Below the pieces are notes generated by a model, which had not been told where the DNA came from, did not search any database, and worked only from the letters and a program-made list of their open reading frames with translations. The position numbers and the translations under genes were made by a program. Positions 31,705 to 42,194 of a stretch of DNA of 64,000 nucleotides are shown in pieces. The DNA comes from DASQDN01 sp963825845 (lineage in GTDB: Bacteria; Acidobacteriota; Terriglobia; Bryobacterales; Bryobacteraceae), in contig CAWGVL010000048.1 of NCBI GenBank assembly GCA_963825845.1, positions 186,001-250,000 on the forward strand, given 5' to 3'. Position 1 is the first letter of the stretch, and every line of letters begins with the position of its first letter.

Positions 31705-32951
31705 GTGAAGCGAATCGCATTAGCACTTCTCGGCGCAGTTCTGCTCAGTGGCGCGGCTGGGGCGTTTGAAAACGAATCCTATGTCGTCGTCCGTTTGAAC
31801 GATCCGAGCTACCGGCATGTGGTCACTCGTACGGGCGCAATCGAAATCGTCAATCCGGATTTGCGGGAGAACGAGATTTTGGTGAGCGTCACGGAAAGGC
31901 AACTACAGAAGCTACAGGATGAACCCGCTGTCGCGTTGATCTATCCGGCGTCGGAAGATTTGGTGCGAGGAATTCCGGTACACGGCTGCTCCCGCACCGA
32001 GGAAGAACTCGTGGGCGAGTTGGTGATGAAGATGGGGAAGGGCTGGACGAATGGCAAAAAGATCGCCGCGAAATTGACATACTCGTACGGGTATATCCCG
32101 CCAAGCCTGGGTACCGATCGGGTTGCGGCTTCTCTGCAGCGAGCGTTCGAGGAGTGGTCACGATACGTGCAACTCGAGTTCGCGTACACATCGAAAGCTG
32201 ACGCCTCTCGAAACCTGCACATTCTGTTTGCGGAAGGCGCGCATGGGGATGCGTACCCGTTCGACGGACGAGGGAAGGCGCTGGCGCACACATTTTATCC
32301 GGCGGGAGTGAATCCGGAGCCGATCGCCGGGGATCTCCACTTCGATGCGGATGAGAACTGGGGTAACGGCGTGGACCCCGATTTTTACTCGGTGGTTCTG
32401 CATGAACTCGGGCATGCTTTGGGACTGGGTCATGCGGACCAACCGAATGCCGTGATGTATCCGTACTACCGGGCGCTCGATAAGCTGCAAGCCGATGACA
32501 TCACGGCGATTCGTGACTTGTATTTAGCCAGACAGCAGGAAAAGAACGTTGAATCGCCGGTTACTCCTGTGCCTGCTTCTTCGAGCGATAAAGATAAGAC
32601 ACCCCCGACGATTGCTGTGAAATCGCCGGCTACTACGATTCTTTCTACCGCGGCGGCTTCGGCTCGGATCACGGGTATCGCGTCCGATAACGTCGGCATC
32701 GCCAAGGTTACCTGGACGGCGTCGGGGGACGATCGGGTGTCGCCGACGGGACCACGAGTTGGAATATTTCCGATTTCGCTCTCCGCGTCGGGGACAACCG
32801 GATCGTGATTCGCGCTTATGACCAGGCCGGGAATTCGTCCTGGCGGAGTCTTACGATCACGCGCCATGAGCGCCGGCGACGGGAAGTTTGCCACGGATAC
32901 ATACAGATGAACACGGATGGCTGCAGAGAAACGCCGATTCACACAGAGTGA
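31705..32951 (+). CDS. Secreted matrixin-type zinc metalloprotease with Ig-like tail, one frameshift
   Basis: About 415 aa after repair. The GTG at 31705 has GAAGAGG upstream and starts the signal peptide VKRIALALLGAVLLSGAAGA. The catalytic domain (about residues 115-260) contains the zinc motif HELGHALGLGH starting at residue 233 and the met-turn NAVMYPYY, so it should be an active M10-type protease. A proline/serine linker leads to an Ig-like domain (PPTIAVKSP, SDNVGIAKVTW). A frameshift near 32725 breaks this domain, which goes on as DGTTSWNISDFALRVGDNRIVIRA. The last 25 codons run into an ACGGAT-type repeat, so the real stop is uncertain. Cys95 (HGCSR) is not in a clear cysteine-switch motif. 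Confidence 0.85.
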
Positions 32952-33068
32952 GCCGGCGGCATCGGTTGGAACTATTTCCGCTATCGGCGACTAGACGTTT
33001 GCTCGGATAAAAACGATGAAAACGGATATTTAGCCGACGATTAACTCCGATTAACGCGGATGAACGGA
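32890..33068. repeat. Degenerate ACGGAT-type intergenic repeat
   Basis: Between the convergent ends of the protease and purA lie many copies of GGAT or GATT units spaced 7-12 bases apart, such as ACGGATAC, AGATGAACACGGATGG, GATGAAAACGGAT, CGATTAACGCGGATGAACGGAT. They form two blocks, 32890-32952 and 33000-33078. Such ACACGGAT repeats occur between genes in several phyla. The first block overlaps the protease tail. Confidence 0.5.
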
Positions 33069-34377
33069 TTATCTGGACAATAACTTTTCTAGTTTGGATC
33101 CGGCTCGGACCATTGTTTCTGTGCGTTCCGGGCCTGTTGAGATGCAGCCGATTTCTACTCCGGTTTGATCGTGCAAGAAATCCAGATAGGATCGGGCCGC
33201 TGCCGGTAATTGGTCGTACTTCGAGATTCCTCTCGTGCTCGCTTTCCAGCCTTTGCGCCGCTCCAGTACGGGTTCGACCCGCTCGAGGTCGATGTTGCGG
33301 GCGGGCATTTCGTCGATGACTTGTCCGTCTCAGTTTGTAGGCTACGCAGACCGGGTATCTCATCCAGGTCGTCGAGGACGTCCATTTTTGTGACGATCAG
33401 GCTGTCGAAGCCATTAATCATGGCTGTGTAGCGCAGGAGTGGAACGTCGAACCAGCCGCAACGCCTCGGTCTGCCTGTGACCGAACCGAATTCGTTTCCT
33501 GCCTTGCGGATTTGATCCCCGAGTGGGCCGCGCTCTTCCGAGGGGAACGGGCCGCTGCCAACACGCGTGATGTACGCCTTGGACACGCCGATGATGCCGT
33601 CGATCCGCGTTGGCGGAACCCGGCGCCGGTGCAGGCCCCGCCGGCGGACGCACTGGACGAGGTGACGAAGGGATACGTTCCGTGATCGATATCCAGCATC
33701 GTTCCCTGAGCGCCTTCGAACAGCACCTTTTTGCCGGAGTCCATGGCCGAATTCAGGAGTTTTGCAGCGTCGCAAACCATGGGCGCGATTCGCTTCGCGT
33801 AGGTCCCGGTATTGCTCCAGAATTTCCCGAACGGAATCGTATCCTCGATATTAAATGCCTGCGCGATCGTAGCTTTATCCGCAGCTAATTCGCGGTACAG
33901 ATCGGCGAGCGCATCGCCGTTAATCAGATCGGCGATGCGAATACCGCGCCGGCCAATCTTATCTTCGTAGCTTGGACCAATGCCGCGCGAGGTCGTGCCG
34001 ATCGGCACACGATCCGACCGCCCTTCCGAGATCTTTTCGGCCAATCGATGAAACGGGAAGATGACGTGGGCGCGATTGCTGATCGCGAGACGTGATTCGA
34101 CGGGAATGCCCGCCGCTGTCAAGGTGTCGATTTCCTCGATCAAAGCCGCGGGATCGATGACGACGCCGTTGCCGATGACTGCTTTGCACCCATCCCGAAG
34201 GATGCCGCTGGGAATCAGCTTGAGAACGAACTTCTTCTCTCCGATAAACACCGTGTGCCCGGCATTATGACCGCCCTGATAGCGCGCAACGATGTCGAAA
34301 TGTTCAGAGAACAAATCGACAACTTTGCCTTTCCCTTCATCGCCCCATTGGGCGCCAAGCACAATCAAATTACTCAT
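33069..34377 (-). CDS. purA: Adenylosuccinate synthetase, frameshifted
   Basis: About 435 aa after repair. It makes adenylosuccinate from IMP, aspartate and GTP, the first committed step to AMP. The N-terminal 245 residues are clean and carry GDEGKGK (catalytic Asp and P-loop), GHNAGHT and GTTSRGIGP. Then shifts near 33640, 33350 and 33320 divide the C-terminal domain, which continues as RIDGIIGVSKAYITRVGSG, GFDSLIVTKMDVLDDLDEIP, VCVAYKL and finally ISKYDQLPAAARSYLDF. The ending GISKYDQLP matches the GTP-binding end of the family. It is an essential gene in most bacteria, so the breaks are probably sequence errors. It is divergent from the unknown gene upstream of pheS. Confidence 0.93.
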
Positions 34378-34460
34378 TCGTCTCCATTCGTCGAAAGCAC
34401 ATCGAAATGCCCAAAACCCTTGATTGTACCGTATGCGGGACGCGTGATACGCTCGGAAAG

Positions 34461-34937
34461 ATGCAGCTTTCAGACATCTTCCTGGCGCTCGGCGAACCCG
34501 CGTTCCAGCAGCTCATACGCGCGGTATCCATCGGTAAGCTCAAGACTTACCAGCTATATGAGCGAGTGAAGATGCGTTTTCACATGAACAAGCTGAACAC
34601 CGAATCGCTGCGTAAAGTAGCGCCGCGCCTTTGGGCTCGTATTGCCGAGCGGGATGAAGAGTTTGCGACCGACGTTGCACAAACGATTCTGGTGTCGCAT
34701 CTGGAGATGATCAAGGACGTACTTAACCTGTTGGGAATTCCGCACGAGGACGGCTTTTTCGCGAAGGATCTCGACGCGTCGGACAAGCTGACCGAAGGGT
34801 GGCAGGAGCGGGTCCACGAAGCGTTCAAAACGAAGTATCCTGAGGCGCTGCTCGTGTTTTATATCAACCACCTCGATTGGGAATTGACGAAATCGGATAA
34901 GGTTTTCAATCCCATGGCGGAGGTTGCGGCTCAGTAG
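34461..34937 (+). CDS. Conserved acidobacterial protein of unknown function, upstream of pheST
   Basis: 158 aa from the ATG at 34461. An ATG at 34407 would add 18 residues that read like a CXXC tail (LDCTVCGT), but the family as I remember it begins near LSDIFLALGEPAF. The protein looks all-helical and soluble, with no signal and no transmembrane helix. Conserved-looking blocks are IGKLKTYQLYERVKMR, KVAPRLWARIAERDEEFA and YINHLDWEL. I do not know a function and no cofactor motif is visible. It ends 20 bases before pheS on the same strand, so it is probably cotranscribed with the phenylalanyl-tRNA synthetase genes. Confidence 0.75.
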   Translation: MQLSDIFLALGEPAFQQLIRAVSIGKLKTYQLYERVKMRFHMNKLNTESLRKVAPRLWARIAERDEEFATDVAQTILVSHLEMIKDVLNLLGIPHEDGFFAKDLDASDKLTEGWQERVHEAFKTKYPEALLVFYINHLDWELTKSDKVFNPMAEVAAQ

Positions 34938-34957
34938 CCGTTCCGCTCAAAGCAATA

Positions 34958-35983
34958 ATGCTCGAAGACCAACTTTCGCAGTTGCAAGCCAGCGCCCGTG
35001 AGCGGATTCAATCCGCTGCGAATCCGGAGGCTCTGGAGGCGGTTCGCGTCGAAGTGCTCGGACGCAAGGGCACGCTCGCTCAAATCAGCAAGGATATGGG
35101 CAAGCTTTCGGCGGAGGAGCGCGCCAGCGTCGGCAAGACTCTTGAACTCGGCCAAGCAGTCGCTGGAAAGCGTATTCGAGGCCAAGAAGGCGCAGTTCGA
35201 AAAGGATGCGCTAGCGTCGCCGGCTGGATTCAGAATGGGTCGATCTCACGCTGCCGGCGCCCGGCACACGACCCGGGCAGCTTGCATCCGCTCACGAAAA
35301 TTCAGCACGAGATTGAAGAAGTGTTTACGTCGATGGGCTTCGCGGTTCTGGAGGGGCCGGAAGTGGAATCGGAGTACAACAATTTCGATGCGTTAAACAT
35401 CCCGCCGGACCATCCTGCGCGCGACATGCAGGATACGTTTTGGCTGGAAGGCGGGCATCTGCTGCGGACGCACACTTCGCCGGTACAGGTGCGCGGCATG
35501 CGGAAACTCGGGCCGCCGCTGCGGATGATCGCGCCTGGCCGCGTGTTTCGCAACGAAGAGGTGGACGCCTCCCACGAGCACACGTTTTATCAACTCGAAG
35601 GCATGATGGTGGATCGCGAGGTGTCGGTCGCGAACCTGATCTACTTCATGAAGACACTGCTCAGCGCGGTGTTCAAGCGTGAGGTGACAGTGCGACTGCG
35701 GCCTGGATATTTTCCGTTCGTCGAACCGGGATTCGAACTCGATATTCAATGCCTGATCTGCGGCGGCCCGGGATGCCCGGTGTGCAAGCAGAGCGGGTGG
35801 GTGGAACTGCTTCCTTGTGGTCTGGTGCATCCGAATGTGCTGCGCATGGGCGGCATCGATCCCGAGCAGTGGAACGGGTTCGCGTTCGGCCTGGGGCTTA
35901 CTCGCCTTGTGATGATGCGTTATGCCATTGACGATATCCGACTGCTGCAGAGCGGCGACGTGCGGTTTATCTCGCAATTCTAA
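34958..35983 (+). CDS. pheS: Phenylalanyl-tRNA synthetase alpha subunit, with an out-of-frame segment
   Basis: 341 codons in one frame, but residues 65-108 are wrong. Three +1 insertions near 35150, 35215 and 35258 take the frame out and back. The true segment reads LNSAKQSLESVFEAKKAQFE, then RLDSEWVDLTLPAPGTRPG. The rest is a normal class II synthetase: an N-terminal coiled coil that binds tRNA, motif 2 (FRNEEVDASHEHTFYQLEG), and motif 3 (GFAFGLGLTRLVMMRY). FELDIQCLICGG is the usual alpha-subunit block before motif 3. It charges tRNA-Phe as an alpha2-beta2 tetramer with PheT, which starts seven bases downstream. An automatic caller would accept this gene as intact. Confidence 0.95.
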   Translation: MLEDQLSQLQASARERIQSAANPEALEAVRVEVLGRKGTLAQISKDMGKLSAEERASVGKTLELGQAVAGKRIRGQEGAVRKGCASVAGWIQNGSISRCRRPAHDPGSLHPLTKIQHEIEEVFTSMGFAVLEGPEVESEYNNFDALNIPPDHPARDMQDTFWLEGGHLLRTHTSPVQVRGMRKLGPPLRMIAPGRVFRNEEVDASHEHTFYQLEGMMVDREVSVANLIYFMKTLLSAVFKREVTVRLRPGYFPFVEPGFELDIQCLICGGPGCPVCKQSGWVELLPCGLVHPNVLRMGGIDPEQWNGFAFGLGLTRLVMMRYAIDDIRLLQSGDVRFISQF

Positions 35984-35989
35984 ACTCCG

Positions 35990-38320
35990 ATGAAGTTTTC
36001 TCATAACTGGATCAGTGAACTGGTCAGCGGGCTCGATGTACCTGCATCGGAGCTATCGAACCTGATCACTTTGAAGACGGCGGAAAGCGAGGGCGTCGAG
36101 GAGTACGGATCGGCGCTTTCGTCCGTGGTGGCTGCGCGGGTGGAAGCAGTAGAGGCCATCGACGGCAGCAAGAATGTCAAAGCGGTTATCGATGCGGGTC
36201 GTTCGGGAAACGCACGGTGGTTTGCGGAGCGCCCAACTGCCGGCCAGGTATTGTGACCGCTTACGTGCCTTCCGGCACCAAGCTGAAGGATGGCCGCGAG
36301 ATCCGGAAAGCCGTCATTGGCGGCATCGAGAGCGATGGCATGCTTGCCAGCGGCGCGGAACTCGGCCTTAACGCGGCCGACGTCGCGGGAATTCTCGAGT
36401 TGACGCTGGAGCCCGGCGAATCCATTGGAGTCGCTCCTGATTGGATCATCGAGATCGATAACAAATCGCTGACGCACCGGCCGGATCTGTGGGGCCATCA
36501 CGGGATGGCGCGTGAGGTGGCAGCGATTTTGCGGAAGCCTCTGCTCGATCCTGTGGATGTATCCGTGCTGCCCAACGGCGTGCCGGCGATCGGTGTCAGC
36601 ATCGAAGACTTCGATCTCGTGTCCACGGTACAGTGCGCTGGTGGTGGAGAATGTCACGGTTCAGCCGTCACCTTTGTGGCTCCAATACAGACTGGAGGCG
36701 ATCGGCCTGAATCCGATCAGCAACGTTGTCGACATCACCAACTGGATCATGGCCGAGATCGCGCAGCCGATGCACGCGTTCGATGCGGACAAGCTGAAGG
36801 GTCCGATCCGAGTCAGGTCTGCGTACCGCGGCGAAACGATGGAGGCGCTGAACGGCGAGAGCTATGAGCTGAATCCGTCGAATCTGGTCATCGCCGACGA
36901 CAGCGGCGCGATTGCCCTGGCGGGTGTGATCGGCGGAGCAGCCAGCGCCATCAGCCCATCAACCAAGCGCATCGTTTTAGAAAGCGCTTGCTTCCATCCG
37001 GCGAGTGTGAGGAAGACGTCCTCGGCTCTGAAGCTTCGCACCGATGCTTCTATGCGTTTCGAGAAGTCGCAAGATCCGGTAAATACGGTCCGTGGATTGG
37101 CCCGCGCGGTCTCGCTATTGAAGATCGCGTCGCCGGGCATCCGTGTGGTGGGCGGAGTGGCTGATACGGCTCGGCCGTTGCGCACGCTAGAGCCGATTGA
37201 GCTTCCGTTGCTTTGGCTATATCGGAAGCTCGGACGGGAAATACCTGCCGATGAAGTACGTCAGATACTCGAAGCGTTGGAGTTCGGGGTGACCGAGCAG
37301 GAACCTGGGGTGTTTTCGGTTACTGTGCCCTCCTGGCGCGCGACAAAGGATATCTCGATCAAGGACGATCTCGTCGAAGAGGTTGGACGTATGATCGGGT
37401 ACGGCTCGATCACGCCCACGTCGCCGCTGCTGCCTGCGGCCGTCGCGGTCGGAAATCCCGAACGTGAGTTCCTTCTCGATCTGCGCAAGCTCGTTGCGGC
37501 GCAAGGGTTTCATGAGGTCTATAACTACTCTTTCCTGAGCGAAGAGACGGTGCAGCAGTTCGGCTTCGATCCGGCGGATCACGTGAAGGTGCTGAATCCC
37601 ATCGCCGCCGACCAGGGATTGTTGCGCAAATCTCTCGTGCCCGGCATTCATAAGAACATCGTGGATAACAGCCGCTTCTCGGATGAGTTTCGGTTGTTTG
37701 AAATCGGGCACGAGATTCACAAGCGCACCGGCGAGTTACCCGATGAGGTGAATCATCTCTGCGCTGCCGTGTATTTCCGCGAGACCGGGGCTCAGGGCTT
37801 ATTCGAGTTGAAGCGGCTGGCCGAGTGTATTGCCCCGGGCAGCGAGATACGCCCAACGACGGCTCTGGCATACGAGCATCCCGCGCGCACGGGAGAGGTG
37901 AAGTTGCGCGGCGAGAGTATTGGGCGACTCTTTGAGTTCCATCCTTCTCTGGTGAAGGGTCGCGGCAGCGTACTCGATGTGAACCTGGACGCGCTGATGC
38001 GGTTGCGTGCGCCGGACACCCGCTATGTCCCGATTCGCCGCTTCCCGTCAAGCGCATTCGACCTGTCGGTCATCGTGAAAGAACGCGCGCTGGTGGGTGA
38101 CATCCAGGCGGAGCTTGCCTCGCTTGCAGGTCCGACGCTCGAAACAATCGACTTTGTTCGACAGTACTCGGGCGCGCCGCTTGCCGAAGGTACGAAGAGC
38201 GTTTCTTATCGATTGACACTCGCCGCTGCCGACCGGACTTTGTCTTCGGATGAGGTGGGTGGCGTGCGGACGAAGATCATCGAGGGCATGCGCGCGCGAG
38301 GATACGAACTGCGCGTTTGA
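35990..38320 (+). CDS. pheT: Phenylalanyl-tRNA synthetase beta subunit, frameshifted near the N-terminus
   Basis: About 776 aa. It begins MKFSHNWISELVSGLDVP, the usual beta-subunit start, and then the EMAP/tRNA-binding-like domain (VVAARVEAVEAI, VTAYVPSGTKL). Shifts near 36200 and 36635 move the frame out and back. After 36640 it is clean: B3/4 editing domain (NPISNVVDITNWIM, HAFDADKL, LNGESYEL), B5 domain, and the catalytic-like core ending in the ferredoxin-fold anticodon-binding domain (RFPSSAFDLSVIVKE, GTKSVSYRLTL). The editing domain hydrolyses Tyr-tRNA-Phe. Length and order are normal for a full-length beta subunit. It ends about 50 bases before the second DUF1549 gene. Confidence 0.95.
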
Positions 38321-38368
38321 TTCCGTCGCTGAGGCGGCGCCCTAGCCGCAGTACCATAGGGAACTAGG

Positions 38369-40787
38369 ATGCGTGTCGCACTTATCTGCCTCGCCGCAGT
38401 GAGCATCGCCTTCGCCGCCGGCGATCCGATCGCCTCGCAGGCTGTTTCCATACTTCAGCAGCGCTGCGCGCAGTGTCATAGCGAGAAGGTCTCGATGTCA
38501 GGCCTGCAGTTGTCTTCCCGGGAGGCGCTGCTGAAAGGCGGGACGCGCGGACCGGCCTTGAAGCCCGGCAACGTCGCGGATAGCTTACTGATTGCAGCCA
38601 TCGAACACCGGGGCAAGCTCGAGATGCCACCCGGCCGTAAGCTTGACGCGGACGAAATCGCTGCCCTTCGATCCTGGGTAGAGAAGTCAGCGCCCTGGCC
38701 GGAGACGACTCTGTCGAAAGCCGCTGAGTCGACATGGTGGGCGTTTCGCAAGCCGGTCAAGCCCACGCCACCCCAAGCCGCAGACGCGCGCACGCCGATC
38801 GACGCTTTCGTCATTCAGAAGCTTCGCGAGAAAAACCTAACCCCGGCCCCAGCGGCTGACCGCGCCACGCTGATCAAGCGAGCCTCCTACGACCTTCTCG
38901 GCCTGCCGCCCACACACGACCAGATCGAAGCTTTCGTGAACGATAAATCGCCTGATGCCTGGGAGAAGCTAGTCGATTCCCTACTCGCGTCGCCACGGTA
39001 CGGTGAGAAGTGGGGCCAGCATTGGCTTGATCTCGTTCGCTATGGGGACACGAGCGGATTTGAGCAGGACCCGTACACGCTGGAGGCGTGGCGGTATCGC
39101 GACTACGTCATTAAGTCACTGAACTCCGACAAGCCGTATGACCGCTTCGTACAGGAGCAGATCGCAGGTGACGAGCTATGGCCCGATGATCCGGAAGCGC
39201 GGACAGGTACCGGGTATTACCGGGTCGGCACGAATCGAGACATGCTGTTTAAGGTCGAGGATTTGAATCGCGTTGAGAAGCTGACGGATTATGTCGACAC
39301 GACCGGACAGGTGTTTCTTGGGTTGACGGTCGGCTGCGCGCGGTGCCATGACCATAAGTTCGATCCGATTCCGCAGCGGGATTTTTATCGGATGGAGGCG
39401 ATCTTTGCGCCGGCGGTGAATGATCGGGTATTTCTCGAATACAACTCGGCCCGCTTCTATGATATTGCCGCGAATTCACGGGAGTTCCGCTTGCGCCAGA
39501 TCGGCGATCAGCTTTCGAGAATTCTCACGCCTTATCGCGAGAAGTTGCGGAAGGAGAAGATCGCAAAGCTCGGCTCTGAGGCACAGGCGGCCTTTGCCGT
39601 GAAAGCGGAAGACCGAACCCCGGCCCAGCAGGCGATCGTGACGGCTTCCGAGAGTAGCGTGAAGGTCGCCGACGATGACGTTCGCGCGCTTCTTTCACCG
39701 ACGGATAAGGAAGTGGTCGCGAGCATCGAGAAGCGGCTGGTGTCGATGTTCACCGCCTATACCGCGCCGCCGATGGCTCCTGGGATCATCGATGTGGGTC
39801 GTGAAGCGCCGCGTACGTTTATTGCACTTCGCGGAAATCCGCAGAATCCAGGGGAAGAGGTTGGTCCCGGATTCCTTACGTGCGTCGGAGGCGGCAATAT
39901 ACCGGATCCTCCGCTTCATGCCACGACAACGGGACGTCGCAAAGCTCTCGCCGAGTGGATGGCGAACAAGGACAACCCGCTGTTCGCCCGCGTGATGGTG
40001 AATCGAATCTGGCAGGGGCACTTCGGCACAGGGCTTATACGAACTCCGAGCGACTTCGGCGTTCGGGCAGGCTCTGCCACGCATCCTGAACTTCTGGACT
40101 GGCTTGCGACAGAGTTCGTGGATCGCAAGTTCTCGATCAAGGCGATGCACCGGCTGATCATGACAAGCGACGTGTATAGGCGAAGCGCGGAAGCGCCGAA
40201 GGCTGCCGCCGCGATCGATCCGACGAATCATCTGTTGTCGCACTTCAACCGCCGGCGGCTTGCGGCCGAGGAGATCCGTGACGCGATGCTCCAGGTCAGC
40301 GGTCAGTTGAATCTGAAAGTGGGCGGCGCCCCTGCGGTTCCTCCGCTCGAATCCGAAGAGTTGTTCGGCATCATCGGAAAGCCTGAGACCGCTTGGATGG
40401 TCACTCCTGATCCCACCGAACACGTGCGGCGTAGCGTGTACCTTCTGAAGCGGCGCACATTCCAGCAGCCGATGATGGAAGCTTTCGATGCTCCCGATGG
40501 GGTGCTTACGTGCTCGCGAAGAAACGAGAGCACAACGGCGCCGCAGTCGCTGGCGCTACTCAATAGCCGCTTCAGTATGGAGCAGGCGAAAGCTACGGCG
40601 GAGAAGGTTTCGAGCATTGAAGACGCTTGGACGCGAGTTCTGGGACGCGCGCCTACGGCCGCTGAGTCGTCTGCAGCGGCAGCAGTTCGTACAACGTCAG
40701 GAAGCGCGGCTGGGGTCGCGCGCAGCGGCGATGACGGAGTTGACCCGGAGTCTGCTCAACACAAACGAATTTCTTTACGTGGAGTAA
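38369..40787 (+). CDS. PSCyt1-DUF1549-DUF1553 cytochrome-like protein, second copy
   Basis: About 806 aa after repair. It has a signal peptide (VALICLAAVSIAFAAG), an N-terminal PSCyt1 domain with haem motif CAQCH near residue 32 and a possible distal methionine in LEMPPGRKL, then DUF1549 (IDAFVIQKLREKNL, LLASPRYGEKWGQHWLDLVRYGDT, and CARCHDHKFDP), and DUF1553 (NRIWQGHFGTGL, FDAPDGVLTCSRRNESTTAPQSL). A +1 insertion near 40670 shifts only the C-terminus, which should end SLLNTNEFLYVE at 40787, six bases before the DUF1501 start. It lacks the long insert of the copy at 14484, so the two pairs are diverged paralogues rather than a recent duplication. Exported; electron partner and substrate unknown. 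Confidence 0.88.
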
Positions 40788-40793
40788 CAAGTC

Positions 40794-42194
40794 ATGACCC
40801 GGCGTGAATTGCTGTTGAGAACGGGACGAGGTTTCGGCGCGGTCGCCCTAGCCGGTCTGTTAGAAGCCGAGACGTCGAATCCGCTGGCGGCCAAGCCGCC
40901 CAATAGTCCTGCGAAGGCGAAGAGCGTCATATACCTCTTCATGCATGGCGGCGTGAGCCACGTCGACACATTCGATCCGAAGCCTGAGTTGACCAAGCAC
41001 AGCGGACGACCCTTGTCGGTCGAGCTTGCGAAGACAATCAAGACCAGCTTCATTCACGATCCGACCAAGGCGATCCTGCGTGGAAGCCCTTGGGAGTTCC
41101 GGCCCGGCGGCAAGAGCGGTCTGCCGGTCAGCGACCTTTACCCTCATGTGCGCGATCGAGCGGATGATATCGCCGTCGTTCGCGGCTGTTACGGCGATGT
41201 ATTCGATCATGCGCCCGCAATTTATCTGCGGAACTCCGGGTCGCAGTTCCCGGGTCGTCCGTGCCTTGGATCGTGGGTGACGTATGGTCTCGGAACCGAA
41301 AACCAGAATCTTCCGGCGTTCGTGGTGATGACGGACGGTTCGACGAAGTCGGGCCCCCCTGCGTATGGCGCGGGATTCCTGCCTGCTGTGTATCAAGGGA
41401 CGGTTTTTCGCGGCGGACAGAATCCGATTCTTTACTTGAACACGCCCGCGAGCCTGACTACCGAAGCGCAAAAGGATACGCTCGATCTGATCTCGAACCT
41501 GGATCGCATGCACGTGGCACAGCGTGCGGCGGACAGTACTCTCGAGGCTCGTATCTCTTCGTATGAGCTTGCCTATCGGATGCAGAGCGCGGCTCCGGAA
41601 GCTGTCGATATCAGCAAGGAAAGCGCCGCGACGAAGGCCCTGTATGGAATCGATGATCCTTTGACGGCCGACTTCGGCCGTAAGTGTTTGCTTGCCCGGC
41701 GTCTGGTCGAGCGCGGCGTACGCTTTATTCAGTTGTATTCGGGGACCAATGTCGGTGAGGATTGGGACGACGCGCACAACGATCTTCTCGCGTCGCATAC
41801 TCGCATGGCGAAGAAGACAGATCGTCCGATCGCGGGTCTGCTGCAGGACCTGAAAGCGCACGGTCTACTGGATTCAACGCTGGTCGTCTGGGGTGGCGAG
41901 TTCGGACGGACGCCGCTTTCCCAGGGCAAGAACGGACGGGATCACCATCCTTATGGGTTCTCGATGTGGCTCGCCGGCGGGGGCGTAAAGGGCGGGCAGG
42001 CGCTCGGCGGTACAGATGAGTTCGGAGTGCAGGCGTCCGATATGCGCGTCGACTCGCACGATGTGAACGCGACGTTGCTGCGGTTGCTGGGGCTGGATCA
42101 TGAGCGGCTGACATATCTGTACCAGGGACGCGATCAACGGTTGACCGATGTTCACGGGCAGCAGGAGTTCACGAAGAAGTTGATCGGGGCTTAG
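40794..42194 (+). CDS. DUF1501 (sulfatase-like) protein with Tat signal, intact
   Basis: 466 aa, intact. The N-terminus is a Tat-type leader (MTRRELLLRTGRGFGAVALAGLL), so it is exported folded. The alkaline-phosphatase-like core shows LFMHGGVSHVDTFDPKPEL (metal aspartate region), GCYGDVFDHAPAIYLRNSG, GRPCLGSWVTYGLG, RFIQLYSG and GGEFGRTPLSQGKNGRDHH. These align well with the frameshifted paralogue at 13056. It forms an operon with the DUF1549 gene six bases upstream. Catalytic activity has not been established for the family; a hydrolase on sulfated or phosphorylated polymers is a guess from the fold. Its end overlaps a convergent gene by four bases. Confidence 0.9.
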   Translation: MTRRELLLRTGRGFGAVALAGLLEAETSNPLAAKPPNSPAKAKSVIYLFMHGGVSHVDTFDPKPELTKHSGRPLSVELAKTIKTSFIHDPTKAILRGSPWEFRPGGKSGLPVSDLYPHVRDRADDIAVVRGCYGDVFDHAPAIYLRNSGSQFPGRPCLGSWVTYGLGTENQNLPAFVVMTDGSTKSGPPAYGAGFLPAVYQGTVFRGGQNPILYLNTPASLTTEAQKDTLDLISNLDRMHVAQRAADSTLEARISSYELAYRMQSAAPEAVDISKESAATKALYGIDDPLTADFGRKCLLARRLVERGVRFIQLYSGTNVGEDWDDAHNDLLASHTRMAKKTDRPIAGLLQDLKAHGLLDSTLVVWGGEFGRTPLSQGKNGRDHHPYGFSMWLAGGGVKGGQALGGTDEFGVQASDMRVDSHDVNATLLRLLGLDHERLTYLYQGRDQRLTDVHGQQEFTKKLIGA

